Shown: positions 62,634 to 64,000 of the stretch, in pieces
Numbering within the stretch: position 1 is the stretch's first letter
How the letters are laid out: each line of letters begins with the position of its first letter
From: Arenicola marina
Taxonomy: Eukaryota; Annelida; Polychaeta; Arenicolidae
Assembly: GCA_964019135.1 (NCBI GenBank)
Contig: OZ025263.1
Coordinates: 31,290,133 to 31,354,132, forward strand
DNA length: 64,000 nucleotides
Reading direction: 5' to 3'
Notes under the pieces: generated by a model
What the model saw: only the letters and a program-made list of their open reading frames with translations
Database searches by the model: none
What the model was told of the DNA's origin: nothing
Program-made: the position numbers and the translations under genes

Positions 62634-64000
62634 GGTGTACACATTCCAAAATGTTGGTGGATATACATGGAGTAATCTCAGTACGACAATCTACTTCACT
62701 GATTTCATACACACTAAGCTTTGTGCGTTCGTATTGGGAGCACCATCTCAACTTGTTTCCCAATTACTACAAGAATATATCTTACGGTTTGTTTCGGAAC
62801 ACTTCGGTCCCTTACTCAGAATTATTAGACAAATGGCATATCATCAGTAATTTAATCACAATTTCAATACTTTTATATGTATATGTCCTCGTTTGTTCGC
62901 TTCAGTTGATGCTTTTGGGTTGTAAATAGACTTGAGTGACCTCTTTGTCTACTCCTCACTGTGATGAAAAATAAGGATCAAATCAAAGTCATTTAAAACA
63001 TTATAGGGTTAACGTATCATAGGTTTCACGCATCATAGGTTTAACGTATCATAGGTTGAACGTACCGTAGGTTAACCGTATCATAGGGTTAACGTATCAT
63101 AGGTTTAACGTAACGTAGGTTTAACGTAACAGTTTTAACGTATCATATGTTTAACGTATTATATGATTAACCTATCATAGGTTTAACGTATCACAGGTTG
63201 AACGTATCATGGGTTTAACGCATCATATGTTTAACGTATCATGGTTTTAACGTATCATTGGTTGAACGTATCATAGGTTCAACGTATCATAGATTCAACG
63301 TATCATAGATCTAACATATCGTGAATTTAGCTTAGTAAGACTAAGATACGCATTTAACGTTTAGGTTCCACCTTTAAGATTTAGTATGTGAGAGGTTTAA
63401 CCTATATAATATGTTTAACGAATCATAGCGCTTCAAAATTAGTTCGTCATTTCCCCGCCCCCCCGCCCCCCCCCTCCCCCCTCCGCCCCTTCCTCCCCCA
63501 CCGCCCCACTACCACACCATATAAAACTTATGGCGCCCTTGGGAGCGACAGGGCGGGCGAGGTGTAGGGTAGTTATTATCCGGTGGTGGTTGTATTTGAG
63601 ATGTAAGGTGAGATGCGGGGTGTCACCATCAGTTTGAGTTACCGCTGGGGCGGTATAACTCCAGTGGCTGATGATGTAGGACGCTTGTTAGCAATGCCGT
63701 CTTGTAAAGGCTTGGCTCTTCATTAAGCCTTTAATTATTTTAATTAAGCCTTTCCTTTAGTAGTAATTCGGCTTGCCTTCATGGAAGCCTTTAATTTGTT
63801 TGTGCTATTTGGCTTTGCCTATAATCAACATGTAACCACACTTATACTTGATATACGCTGAAGTGCCTGAGGCAACTGGCCAAGATCCCGCCGCGCCGCT
63901 GGCCTTGCAGCTGTCCCGAATGGCAAACAACGTATAGGAGGAAGAGGTATAGGTCCGAGAGATAAGACCCAGAGGTCGGATCGGGCCATGGAAGTAAGAC
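62634..64000 (+). mobile_element. Repeat end inserted in the mirror exon, running out of the window
   Basis: Inverted match to 36751-37735. Begins GGTGTACACATTCCAAAATG and includes a TTAACGTATCATAGGT array (63000-63430) that is longer than its partner, and about 190 bp of extra C-rich sequence (63430-63620). The far end is beyond the window. Confidence 0.7.
63000..63430. repeat. 16-bp tandem array (TTAACGTATCATAGGT)
   Basis: About 25 imperfect units, in opposite orientation to 37147-37375. Confidence 0.9.

Overview
The window looks like a piece of an animal genome, most likely an invertebrate deuterostome such as an amphioxus or hemichordate. This is inferred from intron-rich genes with GT-AG junctions, extracellular modules typical of metazoan receptors, and very dense repeats: LINE, Ty3/gypsy, Harbinger, tRNA-SINEs, MITEs and fold-back elements. 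No bacterial features are seen and the species cannot be fixed from sequence alone.

The host genes are on the + strand. Gene A (2.6-11.5 kb) is a nine-exon 3' portion of a receptor-like type I membrane protein. It has eleven 16-residue ephrin-receptor-like (GCC2/GCC3) cysteine modules, an EGF, a calcium-binding-type EGF, a plexin-like IPT/TIG array, one transmembrane helix and a long polar tail without a kinase or GAP domain. The exon phases fit from end to end: 3170 coding bases leave exactly 1055 codons plus a stop. Gene B (48.5-58.7 kb) is an older tandem copy with eight matching exons in the same order and phases. It carries an in-frame TAG in its first IPT exon, a lost EGF cysteine and no transmembrane exon. 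A signal-peptide exon (43.30 kb) behind a run of CCAAT-type boxes, and Ser/Thr-rich exons (44.3-45.1 kb, 46.3-47.3 kb), lie upstream of gene B and could be its 5' part or a separate mucin-like gene.

The 12-43 kb interval between the two genes is repeat country. In order it holds a broken Ty3/gypsy element (12.9-15.7 kb), a G-rich dispersed repeat with a GGATCCAG end, a decayed LINE with endonuclease, RT and RNase H (17.9-21.1 kb), a retroposed cDNA-like insert with a 13-bp target duplication (22.6 kb), MITEs and minisatellites. Then comes a set of concentric nested fold-back elements (26.1-33.1 kb) whose core encodes an SGNH hydrolase and a C48 protease with PHD finger. After that are SINEs, a promoter-bearing repeat with a 16-bp array (36.0-37.7 kb) and another fold-back (40.7-42.4 kb).

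The right end is again mobile. A 2.7-kb TIR element carries a spliced DUF4806-type gene (52.7-55.4 kb), and a solo LTR sits between two gene-B exons. A roughly 4-kb palindrome (58.6-62.6 kb) is centred on a fold-back element and holds a mirror copy of the last visible gene-B exon. That mirror exon is interrupted by the same repeat family seen at 36-37.7 kb, which runs out of the window.
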